Shown here: positions 47,822-60,880 of the stretch, piece by piece | Position numbering within the stretch: position 1 is the first letter of the stretch | Layout: the number at the start of each line of letters is the position of its first letter | Origin: Trichoplax sp. H2 | Lineage: Eukaryota > Placozoa > Uniplacotomia > Trichoplacea | Reading direction: 5' to 3' | DNA length: 64,000 nucleotides | Assembly: GCA_003344405.1 (NCBI GenBank) | Contig: NOWV01000004.1 | Coordinates: 62,001 to 126,000 of the forward strand | Notes under the pieces: generated by a model | Databases searched by the model: none | The model's input: the letters and a program-made list of their open reading frames with translations, nothing else | Told to the model about the DNA's origin: nothing | Made by a program: the position numbers and the translations under genes

Positions 47822-50800
47822 TTAAATAGAATTTTCTCCTGAGTAAATTGAGTTAAAATTAATTCTCAGTACGAAATCCTCCAGATATGCTTGATAGCCG
47901 CGCCTGATGAGCTTATGAACGACTACAATAATAGAAAGCGATAAACGTTACGAATGTCGTTTTAAGACATTTGATTATATTAGTGAAATGGTTAAAACTT
48001 CGTAATATAGCTACAGTGCCTACGTATTTAGCTTACAATGTACATAACATCATCTTGCAATACACTTACCTAGAAACAAAAATTTGCAGTACTCTCTAAA
48101 TCTTTCATAAAACTCTTCCAGTTTCACAAAAGAGGTATGTATTAATTCTCCATTTAGATCAACGATCCATGAACCCATAGTCAAATTAAAGTGAAAATTG
48201 ATAATAACCCCAAAGATAGATGAAATGATTTGCATGACCGGTTTTGCTTTAGATCCTAGTAATGACCTGATGAAAAGCCCATTAAGTGTTACAATATTAG
48301 CCTGCAATTAACAGCAATAACTCTACAATATGATTAACAGAAACTTTACCGGTACTCTCCCTTTTTTAGATACTCCATATGATAACTATATAATTCGTCC
48401 AAGTTACGAGCCTGTCAGATTATAAGATTGTAGCTAAGCATAAATCCATCTAATAACCCATTTTGATATTATTGATATACCTTTGCAACGCACTGTTTAA
48501 ATTCTTCCCAGCAGACAGTGATTATTTGGTTTTCAAAATAACTTTGTATAACATTAACAAAATGCAACATTTCGTAACGAAAGTGTTGTAATCGAGAATA
48601 TTGAAAGCTTCCAACTTGTCTGCCATGTAGGGCACACTTCAGCCTTAACCAGCAATCTCTTAAAGCCCAAGCAACACGTTTGAGTTGTAGTAAAAAAGAC
48701 CAAATCTTGCTGTATACTGTTAAACAAGAGTCAGTAATAATAATATTGCAAGGCCAAGGAACCTAACACAGAGATTAATTATTAGCTTAGAGTGTGTTAA
48801 AAGCTTAATAACAACGGCATAAAGATCTCCACCTTATACTTTAGATCTAAGAAATTTAACGCATGAATAGAAGTCGATTGGAAGACTTCTGTCATAGGTT
48901 TCATCACTAAGGTTGTATTTCGAGAGATCAATTCAATTTCCTTAAATCCAGACTGCGATATGGCCGTGTTGAGAATTTCTGTTAGTTCAGTAACCGTATA
49001 GATTACGTGCACTGATTTACCGGAAGCCAGCTAATAGAATCCGTAAAAATTTGATTACATTGTATACACATAAAAAATCTTACTAACTTTTTCATATCAA
49101 TAGCAATTACAGTATAAAGAAAAAACAATAAAATTAAACCTTGTCAAATAACTGGCTTGTCAATGACATTGAAAATTCTGAATCCGCCATTAACAGTAAA
49201 CTTCTTAAAATTTCAATATGCCGGTAAATATCTAAGTCATCCTTGAAGTATCTGAGTACCGCATCGTTAACAAGCGAGATTCTAATTTATATATATATAT
49301 GATTACCGATTAAAACTTAAAAATAACAAAATTTTGAATTATTTACGAATAGAATTTCTATAAATAAATTTTGCATTCTTACTGTAGCCGTAATTGTGGA
49401 ACAACGGCTTTTCTCATTATTGTTTCCAATGACAACGTTGGAATAGATTTAGGATTTTCCGCTTCAGAAATATAAATGCCAAGGTACTTAGTTATATTTC
49501 GATAAAAGATAGATTGATAATGGACTTAGAATTAACCTGTTCTATTATCTAGTGTCAATTCCCCTCTTGTTCTTTTTGTTAACTTCACATTCAGTAAAGA
49601 TTCTTCAAAGTACAAAAAATGCGCTGACTTTACAGTTAATTCAATGAAATTAATGATAAAATGTACATGAAGTATTTTGTGGGAACTACTAAAAGATCTC
49701 TAATTTTCACTTAAAATTTTTATCTACATAATATTTAATTGATAATCTACTGTTTTCTAGGCTATCTAGTAAGTTACAAAATTACTGAAATACATAACAG
49801 TTGCTCGTATTTACTGTATGCATTAACTATAGTTAGTAAACCCGTTACAACTATCCACTACTTACCACTATTTGATTGCATAGAATTATTAGAATTATTA
49901 ATACAGTCATCGCCAAGTATGCGGCTTTGATTCACAGCATTGTTAGGGAGACTTCCTAGACAATCTGTCATAAAACTATCATTGATTACTACCGTTTCCT
50001 CTTTTTGAATTGAAAGACTCTTAGCTATTTCAAGTGGATTATAGCTATTGGTTCGTAACAGGTCCTGATTGCCAGGATCATTTTGTAAATATTGCTGTTT
50101 GCTCGAAATTTGAGATTTTATTTCCTGCGCTCCATTGGATAAAGGTTTCCCCTTATCTTCTATTAATGCAATCTTCCCAGAAACAACCGAATTTTTTGAT
50201 GATGTTCTCCTCATCTGATCAAGTTCATCGGATTCCACATTTAATTCGATGGTATTACTTTTTAAAGGCCTAATTATAGCATCTGCTTTTGAGATGGTAT
50301 TTTCTGGAGTCACGTTATTGGTAACGAGCGCCTCATAGTTATTATTTTTAGGTTTTAATGAACTGGTTATCGCATCCTTAGCATATGAATCGGGAGATTC
50401 GTAATCACTAACTGCAACTGATATTAATTCTGGATTAACGGGAGAATCCCGTAAGTCTTGAATACTAGAGCTTTCTTCTTCTGAATACTGAGACTTTACA
50501 CTAGAGGAGGATTCTTTAATTATTCCGTCATGCATAGCAACGTCTGCTGTAGCACTATCTTGATGACCATAACTTTGCAGAGCTCCCTGAAGTTTCACTA
50601 TAGAATCGTCATAAAATTTTTTTCTCTTTTCGTGCAGTTGAAATCGAGAGCTTTGCCATCGAGCCAAGAACTCCCTTTTACTAGCTTCCAAAGACAACTC
50701 TTCGTAATGAGACTCTAACGCTTCCCTTAATTAGAGATATTGTACAAATTTTAAATTAATGAAACACTTCGATTAAGTTATCATATACTCGTACACTATC

Positions 50801-53800
50801 TATAACTTTATACCTAACGTCGTCTTTCAACTTTGGCGCTATAGAAGCCGTTGTAAATTGGTGTTGTTGATTAACCGATATTTCTTGCTGTTCCGATAAC
50901 ATTTCTTCTGTAACCCTAATTTTTTGTTTCTTTTTAAATTGCAATATTTAAATTCTTTATTACTTTGAAAAATCGTAACCCCTTAAGCAGTGCATTCGAG
51001 AGCTCATTGATAAAAATAAATAAATCTCTGTAAGGAAATAATAACCAACAACATGTTACCTGTTGATGATCCTCTATTTGTCGCTTAATCTGATTAAGTT
51101 GATTCTCTTTCGAGGCTTGGAGCAAACGCCTTTCTTCTAGTTGCATTCCTTTTATTAAAATAATATTATCAGTGGTAAATCTTTCAGACATAACAAATTA
51201 AAATTTAAATATTTATATACACCATTTTACTCAAACATATAAATGCGTACGCTTGGGGTTGTTCTGTTGCGGTAATTTTTTAAGCATTTTATTCGTATCC
51301 CATCGTACCCCAATATCGTACGTGCAGTAATATATGAAATTTTACTGTACTCAGACCACTGTTTTACCATATATTGTACACCGTATGCAGACACAAACCG
51401 CATACATACGGAAGAAGCTCAACTTTTTATACTGGTAACAATGTAGATAATACTAACATACATATACGTACGTTTCCTTTTCTTAATCTTCTCAGCTATA
51501 ACAGCTTGCTCTTCCAGTAATATGGCCCGCTTGACCTTTTCTTTGTTCATAATCTTGGTATTTTCGGTTAGTAACATATCGAGAATAAATTGTATGTATC
51601 ATGTGATAATTTACCTCCTCTTTTCGTTTCTTATCCTCAAACTCTTGAAGATTTCGGATTTTTTCCTTATACTCCTGTAATATAAAAATAGATCCTTTAG
51701 ATAAACATAAATCTATGGACTTAAATTTCAACTTATTTAAAAAACTTTAAGTTAGCTAGGTACCATTAATGCAGTCATAGCCGTATTGATGTCTTCCTCA
51801 TTTAGTACGAATTTAAATAAAGGAGGATCAGTCGCTAGAATTATATGCTGTAGCACAATTCGAAATCACTTAATAATTTGAACACACTATATTGTCTAAA
51901 CAGTCATCTAGGGTACGTAATTAATAGGCGTTTTATTATAACATACTCAAAACAAAGTTATTAAAAATTTGACTTACGTTGGGACAACATTGCCGTAGTA
52001 AGTATAACGACTTGCCACAAACAAGGATATCTTGCAAACAATCGTGTGATAGAATTGGTACAGTATCATCTATAATGCCTTTCCGCATTTTAAAGCCATT
52101 ATTCCAAAACGATCGATCTAATAAATTATTAGAATATAAACATTAATTTCAATATCAATCAAGTTAACATAATCATTATTCACATCATATCACCTTGAAC
52201 CGATAAGTAAGTAGAATCCACTTCAAGAACAAATTCGTCGTAGTAATCCGTATGAAGGCCTTTCGTTACCCAATTTCGAATATAACTAGAGATATAGATG
52301 GATACTGTACTATAATACGCGTAACTTCCAATTTCAGATACAATAAAGTGTAACATTACTGATCCTTACTCAAGGTACGGCTGACAGATATTAACGAGGA
52401 TATAGACCAGTAGCATATAATTATGTGTATCTTCTGCATCCAATGCCATGTGATATATGGTATCTATTAATTTGACACCCTAAAAGTACATCAAACAGTA
52501 AAGCACTTGTAAGCGCACATTTTATAAAAAAATAAAGACTATCACGCAATGTCATATACTGTATACTGTACAGTAGGAAGGGTATACCGTTAACAATCTT
52601 GTTTGGTCATTATCTTCACGTGGACCGTGCAGTGCAAAGCAAACAGCAGCCAATAGTCTATAATAATGAAATCGATTAAAAAGCAGCTTGAAAATAATAA
52701 GAGCTAATACTATAATTGATATAATCCGTCATTCGTAACTGCAGTTAAAACCTGAAAAATCACAAAATCGTAAAAATTATTACCGAAGTTGCACACTAAT
52801 TCGTCGAATCACGTACAATACTTGTTGAAGCGATTTGAGTCGATGTTCTGCATTTTGGGATATTATGTACAATGTTTTATTAGAAAATTATTCCAATTTC
52901 AGACTAAGAAAACATTATATTAACATTATATTTGTCGCTTGCCTGCTACTGAAATTATGATTGCTGAATAATAATTCAAGTATATATCTATAGCTTTTAC
53001 GAAAGCATTCACAACTAATCCAGCAGTATTTGTGCCTGATCTCATAAAATCTCGTAAGTGCACATAACAGGTTCCTATATCACCAATTTCTTTTAGAAGC
53101 TTAACCAAACTGGAAGAACTTCTACCGGAAAGGTAGACATCAGCCCGAACATAAAATTTACCGACTGCCTATAATCTCAGTAAACGATTAAAGATATAAC
53201 ATTTTTAGAACTACTTTACATCAATTAAAATGCCACAAACTGACTGTAAGATAGAATGATTTACATTTTTATCGTTTTGAAACATAAATGTTTTACTAGG
53301 AATGCCAAGCAAAACATTGACAGCATCTTTAACTAACTGTTCTTCCGTCATATATGTAGCTGGACAATCTAATCTAAATGCCTTAGTTGCATATTTTAGT
53401 CTATTCAGCAGTGCTAGTTCCAGACTATTATGTCCTGACTCAGACATGTAAAATTTTCGACTACATGATTTCCTGTAAATCAATTTTTGATCGTTAGCCT
53501 TCTTTTATCTATTTAATTATATACAGAAATTATAAATAAAATCTATCATTCAGCACCTTCCACGAATCTCCCATTCATAATAATGGTTGCAGAGAGCTTC
53601 GCCAACGATAAATGTGTCGTCCCAGTTGAGATAAGATTCATGGCCCTCGTTTAACTCTTTTGTTCTATCTGCAACCATGATCGGTAAAGATGAACTCGAA
53701 GTTTTATTATGCTAGAGAAACAAACATGACATGAATGATATCAGCTAGCTACTTGGAAAGTTTTCTTTATTTAATAATTAATAGTTTGCTTAACTTACAT

Positions 53801-55879
53801 TTTTTCGGGCAACTAGATATCTTTCGGCATTACTACATTGGGGTACTATATTCAGTATTTCATATAAAATTAGAAAAAATACGAAATATTAAATCTTACA
53901 AGTTTTGATATTCATCTTGATAAAGCCTGGGAAAATTTAAACGTTCATTTAAGTGATAGACATTAGAGTGAACTATCCCTCCGAAAAGGTTAGATCCAGC
54001 TTTATTCCATTCTACGTTGCTCTATAAAAAATAAAAATACCGTATAGTAACATTCAGTAAGCAGTTACTGTAAATTGAGTGAAAGTTTTCTGTCATAATA
54101 AGCAGTATAGTGACAAAGTATTGGTTACAAACATTTATTAATTATATATATTATTTCTAGTATCTTTAACGCAGCATACGAATAAAAATAAATAATTATC
54201 ACAAATTCTAAGTTCTACGGATTACCGGTTGCTTAAATTGATTATTCGGTAACATGTTAAATTTCTAAATAAAAGAATATGCGTTAAAACTATCTTTTCC
54301 ATAATTTCATTTTGTTTCATTAAAATAGCTTACGACAATACCGTAAGAAAAGGATACTTGCTGGGATCACATATTATATCATAATCTGGCGCAAAAAATT
54401 GACTATAAAAGCAGAATGAGGAATTTAGTACCACTGCTGAATAAGAAACAACCGCTTCATAAAGCATTCAAGATTTTAAAAGTCACTGCTCTTGTGTATA
54501 TTAATATCTGTAGAATACTCGTAGTCTAATACAGTACAACAGAGCAAGCTACTAACACTTAATATTCATGCTAAGTTAAGAATGCTAGGTATTCAACCGA
54601 TTAATGAATTCTAAAGGTGCTGTATACAAAAAGAATATCTCCTAACTACAGCTAATAGTAAACAATGCTATTCATAACGTTATATCCCTAACTTGCAATT
54701 CGTTAATTGGAGAGGAGTTCCGCATAATCTCGGCTCGGTCGGAATCTTTTGCGTAACCTTGTAGAGCATAAGTTAGGGTTGTTGAATTAGGTATATGAAG
54801 TAATAGTTACATGACTAATCACTAAGTTGAGGCTAGTTCTCGTTTATTATCCATTATTCTGTTTTTTTATTTATACAAACAGTGACGACTGTACCGCTGA
54901 TTAAAAAAGGAGCAACAGAATACGTGTAATCCGCATCCACGTATGTTTCTAATTCTACCCTCATAAAACTAATAGATACTGTATAATGAAGGTACGCAGG
55001 AATATTTTTACGTTTTGCTTTGATCCGAAATCTTCCATAGCAAAGTCGGATTCAATTGTATTACCGGCCATAAGTAATAAAAAGGAAAGAATTTGTTGTG
55101 TATCACCTACTGGTACAATGAGAAAAAAAGAACAAATCTTCTTGATAATAAATAATATGTATCATAAGGTTTTGCAGGTTCTGAATCTACAAGAATTTTC
55201 CTTTTTCATGGTAATATTCAAGCAGTATACTGTACTGTATCATTATTTAAAAGCATACGCTTAAACGTTTTACTACAATTATAATTTTTGCATCAGTTAC
55301 ATACCTATATTCGTAATTCTATTTATTCACAGCAATAACTCTATTTGCTAACTAAGATATGAGAGCTATACCAATGGTCACTAATTAATTATGATGTCAG
55401 TTACTGTAGCCACATAAATGCGAAGAAACAATTGTAGAAATTGCATTGATGTACTCAATGAAGATCAGCTCAAGATCCATGCTATCCTACTGAAGATTGT
55501 TTTACTGAGGTACGTAAACTTATAAACCAAATTACTAACCGCGGTCTAAAAGTTGATTTAGTAATGTATCCAACTTTACAGCATCTTGTTGTCTTTTAGC
55601 ATAACTTAAATACATCCCATACGCTATAAAACGCCAGTGATTTGATGAATTGTGGTGAAAGCTTTCGTTAGCATGATCTCCATTGGCCCAGCTATTCAAT
55701 CCTCCAAATAGCAATTGTTGGTAAGCGATCGCAAGTAGTTGCTTATTGAGGATTTTTCTGTCGTGGCTACTACGTTCTTTACGTAAAGTGACACCTTGAG
55801 TGATGGTATCGCCGGCAAAGATATCGCAGAGTTGATAGAATAACTGGTAAACACTTGTGTTCGACATGACAATATTCAA
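47822..55879 (-). CDS. TUBGCP6: Gamma-tubulin complex component 6 (29 exons, 1443 aa)
   Basis: Exons in transcript order: 55540-55879, 55012-55109, 54895-54968, 54342-54402, 54226-54264, 53900-54021, 53799-53832, 53557-53711, 53220-53472, 52943-53168, 52784-52847, 52588-52657, 52370-52479, 52194-52285, 51978-52117, 51764-51847, 51615-51674, 51468-51553, 51060-51180, 50814-50929, 49866-50725, 49537-49602, 49383-49461, 49140-49281, 48833-49030, 48481-48762, 48350-48411, 48070-48266, 47822-47922 (1444 codons with TAA). GCP6 is part of the gamma-tubulin ring complex that nucleates microtubules. The N-terminal motif (SVYQLFYQLCD) matches GCP6 and not GCP2-5. GRIP1 follows (GDIGTCYVHLRDF; LQDILVCGKSLYLLRQCCP), then a coiled-coil segment (EYKEKIRNLQEFEDKKRKEE), a long polar insert (exon 21) and GRIP2, which binds gamma-tubulin (VPWPCNIIITDSC; RRGYQAYLEDFVLRINF at the end). 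Human GCP6 has 1819 aa; the insert is shorter here and lacks its repeats. The third exon fits by phase only. The intron after 52943 has a GC donor. Met1 or Met5 may be the start. Confidence 0.88.
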
Positions 55880-55926
55880 ATTGAAAATATAATCAGAGAA
55901 TCAAACGTTGACTTTGCAACTTTCCA

Positions 55927-56613
55927 TGTCTGCTCTCCACTTCAGCTTGAGCTTTCTACTTCTGCTTACCCGAACAGTACTGTAATGTTATGAGATTTTG
56001 AATTTAGAGAGAAGGCGCCGTAAATACGATACAGTCACAGTATAGTACAGTACAGTACCATCAGCGACGTACTGTACACTGTACTGTACAGTCACAGTAT
56101 GTACTTTACAGTACCATCAGCGACGTACTGTAAACTGTACGCAGTTGTACCCTACAGTCACAGTACAGTACTTTACAGTACCATCAGCGACGTACAGTAC
56201 AGTACAGTACACTATACGCAGTTGGACACTATAGTCGCAGTAAGTACTTTACAGTACCATCAGCGACGTACAGTACTATACTGTACTGTACTGTACAGTA
56301 CTGTACACTGTACGCAGTTGTACTGTACACTACAGTACAGTCACAGTACTGTGTACAGTACTTTACAGTACCATCAGCTACGTACTGTACTGTACAGTGT
56401 ACACTATACAGTACAGTACGCAGCAGTACTGTACATGTACTGTACAAACGAAGTTCAAAGCTGAGTACAGTATACTGTACGGTAATGTCGGCCATACTTG
56501 GCTTAGTACTACTGCATACTTGCACCTTTTTCTTGACATTACCTATATAAAGTAGCATTATGAGCATGCATTTCACATTTTGACCGTAAAAGCGGTTCAT
56601 TTCGCTGAGTGAC
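55927..56613. repeat. Direct repeat copy 1, with minisatellite core
   Basis: 687-base block whose left flank (about 100 bases from TGTCTGCTCTCCACTTCAGC) and right flank (ending TTCATTTCGCTGAGTGAC) recur in copy 2. The core holds five units of a 60-110 base element with ACAGTACCATCAGCGACGTA (one variant CAGCTACG), separated by TACTG/CAGTA runs of differing length. Confidence 0.88.
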
Positions 56614-56633
56614 NNNNNNNNNNNNNNNNNNNN
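56614..56633. other. Assembly gap of 20 N
   Basis: Twenty N exactly between the two copies of the direct repeat. Its size is probably a placeholder. Confidence 0.98.
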
Positions 56634-57204
56634 TGTCTGCTCTCCACTTCAGCTTGAGCTTTCTACTACTGCGTACCCGAACAGTACTGTAATGTTATGA
56701 GATTTTGAATTTAGAGAGAAGGCGCCGTAAATACGATACAGTCACAGTATAGTACAGTACAGTACCATCAGCGACGTACTGTACACTGTACTGTACTGTA
56801 CAGTCACAGTATGTACTTTACAGTACCATCAGCGACGTACTGTAAACTGTACGCAGTTGTACTGTACTGTACAGTACACTACAGTCACAGTACAGTACTT
56901 TACAGTACCATCAGCGACGTACAGTACACTGTACGCAGTTGGACACTACAGCCACAGTAAAGTACTTTACAGTACCATCAGCGACGTACTACAGTATACT
57001 GTACGGTACTGTACTGTACTGTACTGTACTGTACATTGTACAAACGAAGTTCAAAGCTGAGTATACTGTACGGTAATGTCGGCCATACTTGGCATAGTAC
57101 GACTGCATACTTGCACCTTTTTCTTGACATTACCTATATAAAGTAGCATTATGAGCATGCATTTCACATCTTGACCGTAAAAGCGGTTCATTTCGCTGAG
57201 TGAC
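56634..57204. repeat. Direct repeat copy 2, with minisatellite core
   Basis: 571-base near-copy of 55927-56613 with four core units, one fewer. Flank differences are few, for example CTACTACTGCGTACC here against CTACTTCTGCTTACC in copy 1. It ends at 57204 where unique sequence resumes. Confidence 0.88.
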
Positions 57205-57696
57205 TAGCGAGATGATGCATAAACTTACTGTCAAAGCATGCAACTAACGTAGGGTCAGCTCTAATAAATCATTTATTCAACAACAAATAAATAAATAAAA
57301 TCGAATCGTAACGTGCTCAGACGTACAGATGTATAGACTAAAATTAAATCCATACCACCCATCCCCGCGTGAATCCATGTGACGCAACCGATCATCATCA
57401 TCGTCAGTCTGCTGCTTGACTGTACAGTGTACAGTACTGATGCGCGTACTGTACACTGTAAGGTCCCTTTGTCGGGCATCCGAGTATTTATCTAAAGTTT
57501 ACTCTCTGTAATCACTTGAAATTGCACTTATTGAAGTTAGTAAAACGTGCTTTAGATAATTCTATATCATGCGATAATAATGCCATGATATGAAATTGTC
57601 TAAGCATGGTTTTTTCTTTCACTTTGTGCATTTCCGATCGGCCTAACATGTAACAACCACGACAACGATTACAGCAGCTGTCGGGCTGTCGCTGAA

Positions 57697-57850
57697 CCAG
57701 TACAGTACATCGCACTGTACTGTACTGTACAACTGCACTTGAAAATTAAACTGGCAGCTGTAAGGAATTTACAGTACAGTACACTGTACACTGTACATAA
57801 AGTACTGTACAGTGCCGGGCCGTAGATCGCTTGAGCAGCGTTGTACTGTA
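57697..57850. repeat. TACTG/CAGTA array directly upstream of ATP5F1C
   Basis: Alternating runs ending about 50 bases before the ATP5F1C start codon. It probably overlaps the core promoter or 5' UTR. A smaller cluster lies at 57418-57464. Confidence 0.75.
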
Positions 57851-57896
57851 GCGAGCATGCGCACCGCTAAAAGCACGGTAGATCCAGCAGCGAAAA

Positions 57897-59784
57897 ATGG
57901 CGACCAATTTGTTGAGACGACGTGTTATCAACTTTCACCCAGAATCGTAAGCTGCCAGATAATTATCCCTTTTGAAATTAACCTATAGTATTAAAAATAC
58001 AACCAACATACACTTTAAACCCAAGTTACTCAAATTTAATTTTTACCAGGCTAAATTCTCAATGATTTCCTTATAATATTTAGATTATCTGGAATCCGCA
58101 ATATGGCCACCCTGAAAGACGGTTAGTGATTAACCTATGTCGTGATAATACTCTAAAATTCTCTTATTACATACTATTATAGCCACTACATAATCCTATA
58201 ATATTTAAAATGATTAAGATATACGACAGTGAATGAAGAAGTGGCTAGCATAATATTGATTATATAAATAATTTTGCATTTCATCATCTCCATTTTAAAG
58301 GTTCAATAATGCCGTTCAACGGCACTTTTGCAAATCACACTCCATCCAGTAGTCGTATACGAATTGAATCTGTATGGCATCATACACGCGCCCCACATAT
58401 GTGATTTACGTCGTAGTTGTAGGACGTATACTATAATTATAGTGAAGACGTTACTCTAAATTATACAATATGACCACATAGTATGTGAAATCATACGGCT
58501 TTAGATTTCATGAGAACCAAATTTGATCTACGGTACTGCACCGTATTCATGCACGTAAAGTAAACGTCTATACAATCGCTTCTTTTTTTAATGAACCTCT
58601 CAATTCGCTATACTAGATTCCTTCGTCTGTTGTATAATTACTAGTCCAGTCTAATAATTCAAATGTTGTAAAAAGGATAATTTCCGTTATACTTTTATTT
58701 CATTATAACTGTATGATTTTCTAGTTGCCCTGCGCCTGAGATCTGTAAAAAATATTCAAAAAATCACCAAATCAATGAAGATGGTTTCAGCTGCCAAATT
58801 TGCCAGGGCCGAACGTGATCTTAAAAGTGCCAGAAGTTATGGTGAAGGAGCTGCAGCACTCTACAAGTCTATGGAATTGGATAGTGAAGAAAAAAAGCCT
58901 AATCATATGATGATAGCTTTATGTTCCGACCGTGGTCTTTGTGGCGCTGTGCACAGTAGCATTTGCCGTACCATAAAAGCAGATTTAGCTGAAGCTCCTG
59001 GTAAATTATCAGAAATCTCTACTTATTTAAAAATGCAATTAACATATCATATTCTCCCTTCTTAGAAAGCAACACTAAATTAATTCTGGTTGGAGATAAA
59101 GCCCGTGCTCAGCTTCAACGCCTTCATCGCTCACGCTTTCTGCTTGTTTTCACTGACTACGGAAGGAAACCTCCCCAATTCATTGAAGCTGCACATATTG
59201 CTAGAGAAATCCTTAACAACGACTTTCAATTTGAAACGGCTGACCTGCTTTATAACAAATTTAGGTTGTAGCTTATTTAGTAAATCTTCGTTAATATCTC
59301 TTATGTCACGGAATACTAATTACAAACCCAGATATTTAACTATCGAGAAGTAAGCGTCCCTTATTTATGATTCAATATCTTATTTATAGGAGCGTCATTT
59401 CCTATGAAACGATCAAAGAACCTCTACGTTCTGTTGATGTAATAGCTAATAGCGAAAAGATTTTGAGCTACGACGACGTAGATCACGAAGTCGTCAGAAG
59501 TTATCAAGAATTTGCTTTAGCTAATTCAATATACGCTGCTATGAAAGATGGCGCCGCAAGCGAACAAAGTGCACGTATGACAGCCATGGATAACGCTAGC
59601 AAGAATGCAGGTACGTAAACTATTTCTTCGTTATAAATAAACTGAAACATCTACTGAAAAAGTTTCGTTTTCTTACGTAGGTGAAATGATCGACAGCCTC
59701 ACTCTGACTTACAATAGAACTCGTCAAGCTGTTATTACCAGAGAGCTAATTGAAATTATTTCTGGAGCTGCAGCTTTAGAGTAA
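57897..59784 (+). CDS. ATP5F1C: Mitochondrial ATP synthase F1 subunit gamma (6 exons, 295 aa)
   Basis: Exons: 57897-57946, 58084-58121, 58725-59000, 59066-59264, 59390-59610, 59681-59784 (296 codons with TAA, phases consistent; human 298 aa). The gamma subunit is the central rotor shaft of F1 in the mitochondrial matrix; its rotation drives the three catalytic sites. An Arg-rich presequence ([15 protein letters not shown]) precedes the conserved RNMATLKD, the usual site of maturation. The N-terminal coiled-coil half has [20 protein letters not shown], the Rossmann-like middle has [14 protein letters not shown], and the C-terminal helix has the family signature ending [16 protein letters not shown]. 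No key segment is missing. The gene is divergent from TUBGCP6. Confidence 0.96.
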
Positions 59785-59881
59785 AAGTAAAGGATTATGT
59801 AATTCAATTTTATTAAGATATAAAATTACGCAATGTCATCACTTAATGGAAGCGTGAACTATTTACACATATGAAACTTAA

Positions 59882-59887
59882 AATAAA
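59882..59887 (+). promoter_or_regulatory. Candidate polyadenylation signal AATAAA of ATP5F1C
   Basis: AATAAA 98 bases downstream of the stop codon, a typical 3' UTR distance. No transcript evidence. Confidence 0.5.
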
Positions 59888-60730
59888 CTTTATGATATAA
59901 CGTCTTCAAAGGAGGAATGATATGCATCATTGTTCAGCAAAGGCTTAAGCTGCTATAAAATGCAAATCCGGGTTGAAACCTTAGGCTTTAGGTGTAATAA
60001 AGGATCTTTATACAATGTCTCTTGTTTCAACTAGTCATTTAATAGTAGCAATTTCGTTCAGCATATCTTGGCAACATACCGTAAGTGGTCTAGGAATAAC
60101 AAATAGTAAAACTTAGTCCCGAAACCAATTCTATCCTAATAATGCTTAAACAAATGCTAATCGAAACTTGTAAAATATCTTGGGCGACAGGTGCTCTATG
60201 ACTAGGAGCATTTGTCAATTGGTATATTCCAAGAATGCATATTTAAGAATTAGAACTGTATATTTAGGAAATTGCAGATTACAGGACTCCATCTATTTAT
60301 TATCTGATAGGAAGGATTACTTTAAGAATTATAATTATCGTCAAACATGATGCCTATTCTTACCACAAACATATACGCGTATACTATATAGCATTGTACA
60401 ACTTAACCATGACGATAAAGAATGATTAGCACTAGTAGTTTAAATGAAACGGTTACCTTAACTGATTCATGGAAGGTAAACACAAATCATAAACCTGTGT
60501 TATCAAGACTTCCAAAGCACTGTAGGGAACTGTTTTGTATTGAAAAGAATATCAATTGCACCTGAATTCATGCAGGTTCACAAAATCAAACGATCGGATG
60601 ATATACTCATATGCAGTAACAACGGTAGATTTCTTTTATTCTCTAATTTATTTGACCACCGATTAGTGCACGGAAGAATTTCGCTTTGATTGAACATAAT
60701 TACATTATATCATATACTGTACGCTTAGTA

Positions 60731-60880
60731 AAACAATCTTAACTAATAATTAGCAACTACAAATGAACTCGCTTTTTCAACTGCAGCGAAAGGATGGAAA
60801 ATCATTACGTTATTAAGGCTCAATAAAGCACTCTTAACTAATAATCAGCAATTTTAAATGAACTCGTTTTTGCTACTGCG
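60731..60880. repeat. Diverged local direct duplication
   Basis: Two copies of about 55-60 bases (60731-60788 and 60827-60880) share CTTAACTAATAAT, CAGCAA or TAGCAA, and AAATGAACTCG in the same order, with scattered substitutions. No coding potential. Confidence 0.6.

Larger units (their letters stand above)
55880..57896. other. Divergent 5'-5' region between TUBGCP6 and ATP5F1C
   Basis: 2 kb holding both presumed promoters, two direct copies of a repeat-rich block, a 20-N gap and further repeat clusters at 57418-57464 and 57697-57850. The frames at 57273-57479, 57512-57715 and 57746-57931 have no family resemblance; the last is partly repeat and overlaps ATP5F1C exon 1 in antisense. Confidence 0.6.

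Noticed and set aside
48267-48307. Upstream extension of the penultimate TUBGCP6 exon to 48307
   Set aside because: Phase does not fit the previous exon and the residues do not align. The acceptor at 48267 gives the family sequence (RSLLGSKAKPVM).
54895-54968. Alternative frame of TUBGCP6 exon 3 (ETYVDADYTYSVAPFLI)
   Set aside because: It reads well but its phase does not join exon 2 at 55012. I kept the phase-consistent frame, with lower certainty for this exon.
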